A stretch of DNA of 64,000 bases from Litchfieldia salsa. GTDB taxonomy: Bacteria > Bacillota > Bacilli > Bacillales > Bacillaceae_L. The stretch spans positions 62,001 to 126,000 of the forward strand of contig NZ_FNJU01000009.1 in assembly GCF_900104555.1 (NCBI RefSeq), written 5' to 3'. This document shows positions 16,662 through 25,353 of this stretch, one piece after another (the stretch's first letter is position 1; the number at the start of each line of letters is the position of its first letter). A program made the position numbers and the translations under genes. Under the pieces are notes generated by a model that searched no databases, had not been told where the DNA came from, and was given only the letters and a program-made list of their open reading frames with translations.

Positions 16662-16780
16662 GTGAGACACAGGGACGGTTCTCATGTCTCACTCTTTTTA
16701 CCAACACCTAACCTAATACACGAGAACCATATAGCATGCCAATACTGAAAATGGTGCATGAGAACCGTCCCCATGCACCA
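16662..16780. repeat. GGGACGGTTCT element with 70-base spacer
   Basis: Forward arm GTGAGACACAGGGACGGTTC, spacer with CCTAACCTAATACACGAGAACC, reverse arm GGTGCATGAGAACCGTCCCC. Fourth member of the local 70-base-spacer group. Decayed arm pieces (CACCAACCTTGCACCACCC) extend to about 16810. Confidence 0.85.
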
Positions 16781-16824
16781 ACCAACCAAGCACCAACCTT
16801 GCACCACCCGTGCATCCACGAGTT

Positions 16825-17220
16825 CTATTCCCCGTGTTGAAATTTGAGTTCTTGAAAGTTGACACGGTTTGCTTGTGAGAGTGGGTCCATATGATTCATG
16901 ACTGATTGTACATTGCCATTTGGATCAATGTGACCGAGCTTATTATGGTTTGTATCGTATAATCCCAAGTTTCCATGTACATCTTCTTTTATAATGCCTG
17001 TGTGTTTCCCATCCTGAATGACATCTGTGCCATTAATGATGTTATCCTTTGTTTCTGCTACCTTTTCAGAGCCTTCAAATGTACTAGTTGAACCGGGAAA
17101 GAGGCCCGCTTTTTGAGTAGCGATCACCTGGCCATTCTGGTACATGGCCTTTTCTCCGAATGTATTTGTTTCGACTGTTGCCTGATTTAACGTTTCTCCA
17201 TTTGTAAAAAGAGTATCCAT
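16825..17220 (-). CDS. Hypothetical protein, 131 aa
   Basis: No signal peptide or membrane helix. The sequence is built of short beta-like units: NGETLNQATV, NGQVIATQK, DGKHTGIIKEDVHGNLGLYD, NGNVQSVMNHMD. This suggests a small beta-repeat fold. The start has a GAGGTGG ribosome site. I do not recognise the family. It is transcribed divergently from the dynamin operon from a promoter at 17253-17281, so it might belong to that system (weak inference). Confidence 0.7.
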   Translation of the reverse strand: MDTLFTNGETLNQATVETNTFGEKAMYQNGQVIATQKAGLFPGSTSTFEGSEKVAETKDNIINGTDVIQDGKHTGIIKEDVHGNLGLYDTNHNKLGHIDPNGNVQSVMNHMDPLSQANRVNFQELKFQHGE

Positions 17221-17252
17221 TCCCCAACCACCTCTGAGACTTTTTTCCTATA

Positions 17253-17281
17253 ATAATACCGATTATGATCCTTTTTGACAA
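17253..17281 (-). promoter_or_regulatory. SigA-type promoter of the 131-aa gene
   Basis: On the minus strand TTGTCA (-35) and TATTAT (-10) are 17 bases apart, ending about 33 bases before the start codon. The site lies in the intergenic region shared with the divergent dynamin operon. Confidence 0.55.
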
Positions 17282-17369
17282 TATTTTTCTTAAATACACA
17301 CCCCCTTCCACCCCCGCTTTATAGTAAAATAGTAGTATACTTTTTCTAATAAAGGTGGCCCATTACAAC

Positions 17370-19271
17370 ATGTCTAACTATATCAATTTAAATGAGTTTG
17401 AAACAAAGAAACAAAACGTACTTACATATATAAATGAAGTCATTGACATTGCAGAGAAGCTAAATGCTCGTGAAATCACCCATTATCTTAACGAAACACT
17501 TCAACAAGTTCAAAAAGATGCATTCACTTTAACGGTTGTTGGAGAGTTCTCCCGTGGAAAATCAACTTTTATTAATGCGCTTTTAGGAAAAGATGTCCTT
17601 CCCTCAAAAGTAAAACCAACAACAGCCATGATTAATAAAATATATTATCAAGAACAACCAAGCTTCTCACTCCTATTCCGTGACCAAACAAAGGAGAAAA
17701 AAGTGCTCGACCACAAAGCCTTCCGGAAGTTAGCTGCTCCTCGTGAAGCAGATGAAGATGATTCAGAAGACCAAGCTAGATATGAGCAAGAGCTAAATGT
17801 ATTCAAAGAGATTGCCATGGCCGAAGTGGGCTTCCCAAACCATTTCTGTGAAGCTGGTGTCGAGATTTACGATACTCCTGGGACCAATGATATTGACGTA
17901 GCAAGAGAAGAAATCACATTTACCTTTGTTCCGAAATCAGATGCTGTCATTTTCCTACTATCAGCTACAACACCATTTGCAGGCACGGAAATGGACTTCT
18001 TAAAGGAACGAATTTTAAGTGAACACATCAATAAGGTCTTCTTTGTTATTAACTACAAAGACCGCCTTCAAACCGAAGAGGATCAAATGAAAGTACTCAA
18101 CTATGTACGTGAGAAGCTTCAACCCTTATTACCTGACCCAAGACTTTACCTTGTTTCATCCCTTGATGCATTAACAATCAGACGTCTCGAACACAACGAA
18201 GAGTTCCGTATTAAATCTCAAACATACACGAACCTTCATGACACTGGATTCGTGCAGCTAGAATCAGATCTTGCTCATTTTTTCCAATATGAAAAGGGTC
18301 AAGTGAAACTAGAAAAACCAATTAGACGAATGATAAAAAAAACAAATGAACTCCGAACAGAGACCATTGCTCTTCGAATATCTGCCACAAACATGGAGAT
18401 CGAGGAAATCAACCAAAAGATCGCAGAGCTTGCTCCACAGGTGACTCGATTCAAACAAAATGCGCGATTGATTATTGAACGTTTGATAGTGGACCTTAAA
18501 AGTGAGGAAACTACGATTACTCGAAAAGTTGAGACACTGTTGAAGGACATGTCTACAAACCTTTCATCCTCACTAGATTCCTACAGTGGTAGCTTAGAAG
18601 ATGCTGAAGTCAAAAGATTTCTTAAAAATATAATTAGATCGTATCAAAGTGATATTCAAAAGGAACTTAATCAACTCAAAGGCGACATACTTGAGAACCA
18701 TGTGACAAATGCGTACAAGCTACTCAACTCTGAGGAAGCCCAATTGAACAAAGCGATTAAAGAAACCTTTAACCTAGAATTAGAAATGAACTACAACTTT
18801 GACCTTTCCTTATATCAAAATAATGATGATCTAACAGGCATGATTCTTGGAGCTGCTGGCTTAGGTCTAAGTGCTATTATTTTAGCTCCTGCATTATTAG
18901 TGATCGGGGGAATTGGTGCTGCAATCAGTGCTTTCTTCTTTGGTGATAGCATTTTTAACTCATTCACAGATTATCGACGAAACGGTCGAAAAGAAGAAAT
19001 CAAAAAGCAAGTACAGCAAACGCTGTATGACAATCGCCCAACCATTGTCAGCCAATTCCGTGCTGATTGGAACAAGCTTGCTCAATCCATTGAAATGACC
19101 TTTGAAATAGAAGTTCATGAAAAAACGCTTAGATTACAAGAAGATCTTCACCAGATTCGACTTGAAAAAGAAACGGAAAAACGTTCTGTCGAAGAGCAAA
19201 GACATTACTTTGAATCATTAAGTGAAAGACTGATTTTTATCCAAGAACAATCCTTAAAAATCATTAAATAA
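17370..19271 (+). CDS. Dynamin-like GTPase 1
   Basis: A 633-residue bacterial dynamin-like protein. The G domain is N-terminal: P-loop GEFSRGKS (about 58-65), switch I Thr in KPTTAMI, G3 DTPGTND, and G4 probably NYKD. A long helical stalk follows (about 300-480). Near residue 495-530 lies a hydrophobic Gly/Ala-rich segment (GAAGLGLSAIILAPALLVIGG) that could insert in membrane as a paddle, then a coiled coil. ATG 17370 is preferred over GTG 17355, which lies in the AAAGGTGG site. First of three dynamin-like genes in one operon; such proteins remodel or fuse membranes. Confidence 0.9.
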   Translation: MSNYINLNEFETKKQNVLTYINEVIDIAEKLNAREITHYLNETLQQVQKDAFTLTVVGEFSRGKSTFINALLGKDVLPSKVKPTTAMINKIYYQEQPSFSLLFRDQTKEKKVLDHKAFRKLAAPREADEDDSEDQARYEQELNVFKEIAMAEVGFPNHFCEAGVEIYDTPGTNDIDVAREEITFTFVPKSDAVIFLLSATTPFAGTEMDFLKERILSEHINKVFFVINYKDRLQTEEDQMKVLNYVREKLQPLLPDPRLYLVSSLDALTIRRLEHNEEFRIKSQTYTNLHDTGFVQLESDLAHFFQYEKGQVKLEKPIRRMIKKTNELRTETIALRISATNMEIEEINQKIAELAPQVTRFKQNARLIIERLIVDLKSEETTITRKVETLLKDMSTNLSSSLDSYSGSLEDAEVKRFLKNIIRSYQSDIQKELNQLKGDILENHVTNAYKLLNSEEAQLNKAIKETFNLELEMNYNFDLSLYQNNDDLTGMILGAAGLGLSAIILAPALLVIGGIGAAISAFFFGDSIFNSFTDYRRNGRKEEIKKQVQQTLYDNRPTIVSQFRADWNKLAQSIEMTFEIEVHEKTLRLQEDLHQIRLEKETEKRSVEEQRHYFESLSERLIFIQEQSLKIIK

Positions 19272-19283
19272 GAGGAGATCATC

Positions 19284-21020
19284 ATGCACAACTACAAAGA
19301 AAAACAAACACAATTATTGCAGCAATGCCAAAGCCTTTTAACATTAATTGAGGAAAAAATCCCACATGCACCCTATAAAAGTACAATCACTGATCTACTA
19401 CATGATTTACAAACCGATGAACATCTGATCACTGTTCTTGGTGAATTTAAGCGTGGGAAGTCGACATTAATCAACGCACTTATTGAGCAACCACTTTTGC
19501 CGTCTGATGTTACACCAACGACAGCAACGATCAATGTCATCAAGCATTCAGATTCGAACGGGATGACTGTCTACATGCAGGATGGCGAGGTAATTGAGGA
19601 CCGTCTCAGCAGTAACCACCTGAAAAGCTTCACATTTGAGGAAGGATCGAACCTACAAGACATTCATCATATCGAAATCAAGCTTCCTTATGAACACCTT
19701 GATCAGAAAGTAGTCATTGTAGATACTCCTGGTGTGGGTGATTTAAATGAACATCGGTTAGACGTGACCTATAGCTACATACCACGTTCTACTATCGTGC
19801 TATTTGTCTTTGATGCAACTACACCTATTCGTAAGTCTGAAGTCGATTACTTAACAGAAACCGTTTTAAAACTAGCATTTGGGGAAATCGTGTTTGTCGC
19901 CAATTTCATCGATCGCTTAGATGAAGAAGAATTGGAAGAAACAATGGATTACATGAAAGCTCGCTTGAAAAAAGTGATGAAGGACGAGCCTTTTAAGCTA
20001 TTTGCCCTCTCATCTAAAGACGCGCTCGAGAACCCACAAAATCCAGAGTTTAAGCAGCTTTTATCCTATCTAAAAAGTCAGTCTCAACAAGGACGAGGAT
20101 CAACGTTTAAATTAAGCTTCTTTGAAGATAGATTGACACAATTATTTCATGTTGTAGAAGATGAGATTCGACAAATTGAAGCGATCCGTCAAGCATCAAA
20201 CTTGGAGCTTGAACAGGCGCTATCTAAGATTACTGATTTTAACAAAAAATCAAAAGAACACGAGAAAACATTGAGTGTTTATATCGCCTCTCGTAAAAAT
20301 GAAATTATCCAATTGACCAATAAATCGATTGAGCATTTTGAGGAAGAATTAAAACAGAATCTTCATGAAAGCATTTTTATGTATGATGGTCCAAAATTTC
20401 AAACCTTTGTGGAGCGAAACATCCCAATTTCGATTAAACATCAGTTAAAAGGCTGGGTAAATAGCTACACCCCACAAATCGAGACGTTGATTAAGAAGCT
20501 TGAAAAAGAAATCCTGAACGGGTTCTCCACCCTTTTCAAACAAGAACTAGCGGCCATTCGAATCGGAAATGGCTCCCATTCACTAGATAGTATGGGCTTA
20601 TCGATTAAGACGACCGCAAACTCTTCGGACGCGTCTGTGACCAGTGGTTTAATTACTGCTGGAGCCGGCGTAGTTATGGTTTTACTAAGTGGTGGCTTAC
20701 TACTACCTGTGATCACATTAGCCGGATTTCCTCTTCTAAATAAGTTTTTAGGAGAGAAGAAGCTTGAAAAGGTAAAAGAAGAAGTGCTCCCACACATCGA
20801 CCAAGAAGTAACAAGCTTAATTGAAAAATTAAAAGCATCAACAGGAGAATATATCTCGCAAGAAGTCGATCACTTGGAAAAGAAAGCATTTATCCAGTTT
20901 GAAGAATATGTCGCTGCCTATAAGCAATCCTTAGAATTGGAACTGGCCAAACGTGAACGTGAGCACAAACAGTCTCTACCAGAAATCAGCCTGGAAGAGC
21001 TTTTATCTATAAAAAATTGA
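19284..21020 (+). CDS. Dynamin-like GTPase 2
   Basis: A 578-residue dynamin-like protein. P-loop GEFKRGKS (53-60), switch I TPTTATI, DTPGVGD, and a G4 candidate NFID. Helical stalk, then a hydrophobic stretch (SGLITAGAGVVMVLLSGGLLLPVITLAGF begins near residue 455; only the region is given) that should be the membrane-inserting paddle, and a C-terminal coiled coil. The gene starts 12 bases after the end of the first GTPase with an AGAGGAG site, so the two are co-translated and could form a heteromer, as the two halves of B. subtilis DynA do in one chain. Confidence 0.9.
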   Translation: MHNYKEKQTQLLQQCQSLLTLIEEKIPHAPYKSTITDLLHDLQTDEHLITVLGEFKRGKSTLINALIEQPLLPSDVTPTTATINVIKHSDSNGMTVYMQDGEVIEDRLSSNHLKSFTFEEGSNLQDIHHIEIKLPYEHLDQKVVIVDTPGVGDLNEHRLDVTYSYIPRSTIVLFVFDATTPIRKSEVDYLTETVLKLAFGEIVFVANFIDRLDEEELEETMDYMKARLKKVMKDEPFKLFALSSKDALENPQNPEFKQLLSYLKSQSQQGRGSTFKLSFFEDRLTQLFHVVEDEIRQIEAIRQASNLELEQALSKITDFNKKSKEHEKTLSVYIASRKNEIIQLTNKSIEHFEEELKQNLHESIFMYDGPKFQTFVERNIPISIKHQLKGWVNSYTPQIETLIKKLEKEILNGFSTLFKQELAAIRIGNGSHSLDSMGLSIKTTANSSDASVTSGLITAGAGVVMVLLSGGLLLPVITLAGFPLLNKFLGEKKLEKVKEEVLPHIDQEVTSLIEKLKASTGEYISQEVDHLEKKAFIQFEEYVAAYKQSLELELAKREREHKQSLPEISLEELLSIKN

Positions 21021-21034
21021 GTGAGTGATTATAT

Positions 21035-23818
21035 ATGGTTCGAATCAATGAAGAAAAACTAACCGAAAAACAATTTTATCAAACAAGGGTCAAGGGTCAT
21101 AGTCAGTTGGAAGATCTCCTATCCCTTTCAAAGCAATTAAATGGACTAACTGCAAGGGATAGTGAGCAGCTAAATGAGGTGCGTTTTGCACAAGCAGAGC
21201 TTTACTTTTCACTAGAAGACTATGAAACAGCCATTTATAAGTGGGAGCAAATTAACCAAAGCTCTCCGCTTTCTGGTTGGGCATCTAAAAACATCGGTGA
21301 TTCTTACGCAATACTTGGTTTTACCAAAAATGCTGAATCAACTTACCAATCGATTCACACTTCATCGACCGTTCTAAAAATGGAATCTCTTTTAGCACAA
21401 TATTCGCTGAATGTGTCTCAACAAAAAACGGACAAGCTCCTACCAATCATCGACAAGCTTGTAGCCACCGATTGGTCGTATAAGGATGTGTTTGAGCTAG
21501 CAATCTCCTTTTATGAAGAAAAAGAAGAGTATTTGTCCGCTTTCACATTGGTTGTGACGAAACTAGAAAAAGAGTTCAATGCTTCACTTCTAGCTAAGAT
21601 CTTCAGTTACGTTCAACTCACCGAAGCTAATAAGCTCAATCCTGCCTTTACCGTACCAAGACTATTAAAGCTCTTGTGGAGAGAAGATCAAGGCAGTTTG
21701 AACACATGCTTTCAAATGCTGCACACCTATTACCTAGACTCTAACTATTTCATTAATTGGTTAGATAATTTGTTTGTAGCCATTCAAGACTCGGCCGATC
21801 ATTTCGGGAAGTTCTTACTTGATGGACAGTCTGGTAGCTTCTATCAAATGATCAATGGGCTTGTTTCACCAAGTTACAAGATGAAAGAAATTGAGCATGT
21901 CATAACCATGCATCTACCTGCCTATATTCAGATGTGCGAGTCATTACCGCTGAAACATGCAATGGTCTCTTTAATGCAGGCTTGGCAAGAAATGAATCCA
22001 CAGTCAACATCTCGACTTACGAGTGAAAGATTGCCAGTCTCTGCTGAAAAAATCTATGAATATACGCTTATGAAGGAAACCTACTTATCTGTTATCGATT
22101 GGATGAAGTCGCTCGAGCTAGACTATGACGCCTATAGTACGTGGTGGTTGAACTATTTCTTAGGGGAACCGAAGAGGAAGGTACTGATTACAGGGAGCTT
22201 TAGTAATGGAAAATCGAGCTTTATTAACTCGATCCTTGGAGAACAATTGCTTATTACTGATCTACTACCAACAACATCTGTCGTAACACTTTTAAGTTAT
22301 GGCGAAACAAGGGAAATGATAGAGATTCATCAACAATCAATTTCAACCATTAAGACGTCCGAGTTGGAACACCGGACAACCATTGATCATGAAAAAGATG
22401 GAAAACATTCGACTGCGTTAATCTCAATTCAGTCAAATTCAGCACCACTTGCAGATTATAATGTCACGTTAATCGATACGCCTGGCTTTAATGACCATGA
22501 GCATACGAAAAATCCTACCTATGACTATCTCTATTTAGCTGATGAAATCTTATTTATTTTTAGCGCTGAGACTCCATTTAAGAAAACGGAGAAGGAAATA
22601 TTGTTAAAAATAAAAGATGCTAGACCTGATTTCCCTGTTCGATTCATTTTAAATAAAGCTGACTATCTTGATGAAGACGAACTAGATGAAGTAATTGAGG
22701 ATGTCGAACGTAAGCTTTCGAAGCAATTTGGGATTCAAACACAAGTCATACCCTATAGCTCTGTTCATACAGGTTCTATGGAAAAAAATGAGCTCCAACG
22801 ATATTTTCAGAAGCTAAATGAAGTGAACGTTGATCAAGCTCGGATCAAAAAATCCATCCCTTACTTCAAGATGCTGCTAGATCAATTTGATCATTTTGTT
22901 CATGAAAAGGAAAAGCAGATTAATACGCTTGCACTCCGAAAACGCAAGGAAGTTGAGGAATTAAATGCCCTAAAGCAAAAGGCTCTACAAGTAAAAAACG
23001 AACTAACATCTAAATGCATTCAAGAATATGTTAAGTTAACCACCGATATTTATCATGAGGTTAAAGAAAAAACAAATATCGAGCTTAAGCAATATGCGGA
23101 AAAAATCGATGTCCATACCGATTTCGATCAAATTCATCTGATCTTAGACGAAGAAATGAACCAAGCTCTAGAATGGAAACTGAGGAACCAAATCATTCCG
23201 CAAATCTATCAAAAATTCGGTTTTTGGCTCTTTAAGACTAAGGAACATTTCGAACCTACTGAAAGGGTATTACAATCTTTTGGAAAAGAGATTGAGGATA
23301 TCATCAATACTGAGCAAGAAATGACTTTTGCTTTGAATAATGATAAATTTTCAGAAGAAATGAAGCACCATCTTCAACAGCTTGTAGGATCGATCGATTA
23401 TAAGCCAATCGATATTCTTAACAAAATTAATCCATTCCAGACCTTCCTTAAAGGGGTTGGAAGATTACTAGGTGGAAGAAGTCCTTCAACCACACTTAGA
23501 GCGGAAGAATATAGACAATTCCTACAAAACAAATCATATGATGACGCCATTGCCAAATACCTGTACAACATCACAAAATCATTAGGGCAATTCGAAGCCA
23601 CTATTCGACAACAACTTGATGGAACCTTCCAATCATTTGAACAAACACTTGAAGGCGAAATCCAAAATAGCAAGAAGGACATGCTCAACCATGCCACACA
23701 CCTTAAACAGCTATACAACGAAAAACCAAACTACACCGAAACCATCGACATGTACAAACTAAAAATTCGTGCAATCGAAATTGATATGAAACAAGAGGTT
23801 AGCATTGTGGTGGAGTGA
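21035..23818 (+). CDS. Dynamin-like GTPase 3 with N-terminal helical-repeat domain
   Basis: A 927-residue protein. Residues 1-370 are helical with TPR-like pairs (AELYFSLEDYETAIYKWEQI, then GDSYAILGFTKNAESTYQSI). The G domain starts at the P-loop GSFSNGKSS (387-395), with LPTTSVV, DTPGFND and NKAD. A helical stalk and an amphipathic Gly-rich segment (FLKGVGRLLGGRS) follow in place of a clear transmembrane paddle. It starts 14 bases after the second GTPase. The repeat domain suggests a scaffold or recruiter for the other two. Its stop codon TGA is the first part of a hairpin repeat arm. Confidence 0.88.
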   Translation: MVRINEEKLTEKQFYQTRVKGHSQLEDLLSLSKQLNGLTARDSEQLNEVRFAQAELYFSLEDYETAIYKWEQINQSSPLSGWASKNIGDSYAILGFTKNAESTYQSIHTSSTVLKMESLLAQYSLNVSQQKTDKLLPIIDKLVATDWSYKDVFELAISFYEEKEEYLSAFTLVVTKLEKEFNASLLAKIFSYVQLTEANKLNPAFTVPRLLKLLWREDQGSLNTCFQMLHTYYLDSNYFINWLDNLFVAIQDSADHFGKFLLDGQSGSFYQMINGLVSPSYKMKEIEHVITMHLPAYIQMCESLPLKHAMVSLMQAWQEMNPQSTSRLTSERLPVSAEKIYEYTLMKETYLSVIDWMKSLELDYDAYSTWWLNYFLGEPKRKVLITGSFSNGKSSFINSILGEQLLITDLLPTTSVVTLLSYGETREMIEIHQQSISTIKTSELEHRTTIDHEKDGKHSTALISIQSNSAPLADYNVTLIDTPGFNDHEHTKNPTYDYLYLADEILFIFSAETPFKKTEKEILLKIKDARPDFPVRFILNKADYLDEDELDEVIEDVERKLSKQFGIQTQVIPYSSVHTGSMEKNELQRYFQKLNEVNVDQARIKKSIPYFKMLLDQFDHFVHEKEKQINTLALRKRKEVEELNALKQKALQVKNELTSKCIQEYVKLTTDIYHEVKEKTNIELKQYAEKIDVHTDFDQIHLILDEEMNQALEWKLRNQIIPQIYQKFGFWLFKTKEHFEPTERVLQSFGKEIEDIINTEQEMTFALNNDKFSEEMKHHLQQLVGSIDYKPIDILNKINPFQTFLKGVGRLLGGRSPSTTLRAEEYRQFLQNKSYDDAIAKYLYNITKSLGQFEATIRQQLDGTFQSFEQTLEGEIQNSKKDMLNHATHLKQLYNEKPNYTETIDMYKLKIRAIEIDMKQEVSIVVE

Positions 23819-23889
23819 GACATGGGGACGGTTCTCGTGTCTCAAGCTTTATACAAATATAGAAATGACACATGAGAACCGTCCCCCTA
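23815..23889. repeat. GGGACGGTTCT element, spacer AAGCTTTATACAAATATAGAA
   Basis: Forward arm TGAGACATGGGGACGGTTCT, short spacer, reverse arm CACATGAGAACCGTCCCC. The spacer is almost identical to that of the copy at 24350-24496; the two flank the YkvA gene. The element overlaps the stop codon of the third GTPase. Confidence 0.9.
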
Positions 23890-23950
23890 TGATTTCGAAA
23901 GTTCATTTGGTATTATATAGGAAAAACTCGTAAATAGGGAGCTAGTAAAC

Positions 23951-24349
23951 ATGGAACAAGAAAAACTGGAAAAAGAAATGGAATCTGCTAGTAAGCATTT
24001 TTCCGAAGATAAGTTTTGGGGGAAGTTAAAGAAATTTGCAAAAAAGGCTGGCGCATCTGTTGTATATGCTGTTCTCCTTTTATACTATACCCTTCAAAAA
24101 CCCGAAGTCCCGAAGAAGACCAAGGCAATTATTATTGGTGCCCTAGGGTATTTTATATTACCTCTAGATCTCATTCCCGATTTAATGGTTGGAGTGGGAT
24201 ATACAGATGACCTAGGAGCATTGGGGCTAGCACTATTCCAAGTAGCTATCTATATTGACGATGAGATTAAAGCTCAAGCAAAAGAAAAACTAAAAGATTG
24301 GTTTGGTGACCAAGTCGACACTTCAGATATTGATGTCAAAATAGGTTAG
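23951..24349 (+). CDS. YkvA-like DUF1232 protein
   Basis: A 132-residue protein with a charged N-terminus, then the DUF1232 core: KKTKAIIIGALGYFILPLDLIPD...GYTDDLGALGLAL, a pair of hydrophobic helices around the conserved PLDLIPD and DD motifs. The function of the family is unknown; members are small membrane-associated proteins. The start has an AGGGAG site. It lies just downstream of the dynamin operon, separated by one hairpin repeat, and is bracketed by two near-identical copies of it. Confidence 0.88.
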   Translation: MEQEKLEKEMESASKHFSEDKFWGKLKKFAKKAGASVVYAVLLLYYTLQKPEVPKKTKAIIIGALGYFILPLDLIPDLMVGVGYTDDLGALGLALFQVAIYIDDEIKAQAKEKLKDWFGDQVDTSDIDVKIG

Positions 24350-24496
24350 TGCGGACGGTTCTCGTGCGCACCCCAATTTTGTGACACGGGGACGGTTCTC
24401 GTGTCACAAGCTTTATACAAATATAGAATGAAACATGAGAACCGTTCCCCTCTTCCAAACTAGAAATGATACACGAGAACCGTCCCCTTGCACCAA
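24350..24496. repeat. GGGACGGTTCT element, composite
   Basis: It starts right after the YkvA stop codon with a damaged arm, then a perfect arm, GTGACACG + GGGACGGTTCT + CGTGTCAC (24381-24407), an 8-bp stem around the 11-base loop. The short spacer and two reverse arms follow (cores AGAACCGTTCCC and AGAACCGTCCC). Confidence 0.9.
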
Positions 24497-24561
24497 TTCC
24501 CCAAATCTGTTATTATCGTTTCATAGCTAATGATTTTGACAATTCAAAGAGGTGATGGACG

Positions 24562-25074
24562 ATTCATTCATTTAATGAGGATGGAGATCTGCTTCCTGAA
24601 GAGATTGATACGATAAAACGGTTAAATAAAATCCCAATTGACTCACTTAATTTAGACGCGATTGCAGTTGTGACGAATCTGTATCGGGTTGCACAAGGGT
24701 TACGAAACAAAATGGAGCAGGAAGTTTTAGCTACGTATGGGTTGTCATGGACTGCATTTTCGATGCTATATGATTTGTGGATATGGGAATCTGTCGAGAC
24801 CAAAAAATTAGCTCTGTCTGCTGGTGTATCTAAAGCGACGATTAGTAATATAACGAAGACACTTGAAGGAAAAGACTTTTGTTACAGGAAAACCGACAAC
24901 AGGGACCGAAGAATCACCTATGTTTCTTTAACAGATAAAGGAAAGCAAGTGATGGAAGAGCTTTATCCACGATTCCACCAAGGAGAAGTCGAGATTGTTG
25001 CAGGCTTGTCGATTGAGGAACAAAAGAGTATGACAACCTTACTAAGAAGAGTCATTCGAGACAATGAATTTTGA
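24562..25074 (+). CDS. MarR family transcriptional regulator (YwaE-like)
   Basis: A winged-helix regulator: recognition part AGVSKATISNITKTLEGKDF, wing DNRDRRITYVSLTDKGKQ, and dimer helices at both ends. The frame from 24670 (GTG) alone would give 134 residues and lacks a ribosome site. The same frame is open back to 24562, where an ATT codon stands seven bases after GAGGTG, giving 170 residues with the expected N-terminal helix. The only nearby ATG (24555) is out of frame and stops after six codons. So either ATT is the start, as in infC, or there is a frameshift. It lies next to tyrZ, as ywaE does in B. subtilis. Confidence 0.8.
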   Translation: MHSFNEDGDLLPEEIDTIKRLNKIPIDSLNLDAIAVVTNLYRVAQGLRNKMEQEVLATYGLSWTAFSMLYDLWIWESVETKKLALSAGVSKATISNITKTLEGKDFCYRKTDNRDRRITYVSLTDKGKQVMEELYPRFHQGEVEIVAGLSIEEQKSMTTLLRRVIRDNEF

Positions 25075-25089
25075 TAAACAATTTTATAA

Positions 25090-25335
25090 TAAAAAGCTAG
25101 GATAGGAAATCCAGTAGTCGTTATCTCCCTGTTTGCAGAGAGTCGATGGTTGGTGCGAATCGACACAAAGATAACACGAATTACATTCCTTGAGCTTTCT
25201 TTGTGAAAAAAAGTAACAAAGAACGGGCGAGCCGTTAACTCGTTAAGTGGAAGGATGATGTCCTTCAATAAGGGTGGTACCGCGTGTAACAGTAAACCAC
25301 GTCCCTTTTTTAGGGATGTGGTTTTTTTATATTTT
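25090..25335 (+). promoter_or_regulatory. Tyr-specific T-box leader of tyrZ
   Basis: A T-box leader with a large stem I, a specifier-loop codon TAC (25182-25184, Tyr) after the conserved AAGATAACACGAAT side, and the T-box proper AATAAGGGTGGTACCGCG (25267-25284). Its TGGT bulge would pair with the ACCA end of uncharged tRNA-Tyr. The competing terminator is at 25293-25328. Uncharged tRNA-Tyr should allow read-through into tyrZ. Confidence 0.93.
25293..25328 (+). terminator. T-box controlled terminator
   Basis: AAACCACgtCCC / GGGatGTGGTTT stem followed by seven T, between the T-box sequence and the tyrZ ribosome site. It is the off-state hairpin of the leader. Confidence 0.9.
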
Positions 25336-25353
25336 ATTTTAGGAGGAATAATC

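Noticed and set aside
25255-25353. N-terminal extension of tyrosyl-tRNA synthetase
   Set aside because: It would translate the T-box and terminator; the real start is ATG 25354 behind AGGAGG.
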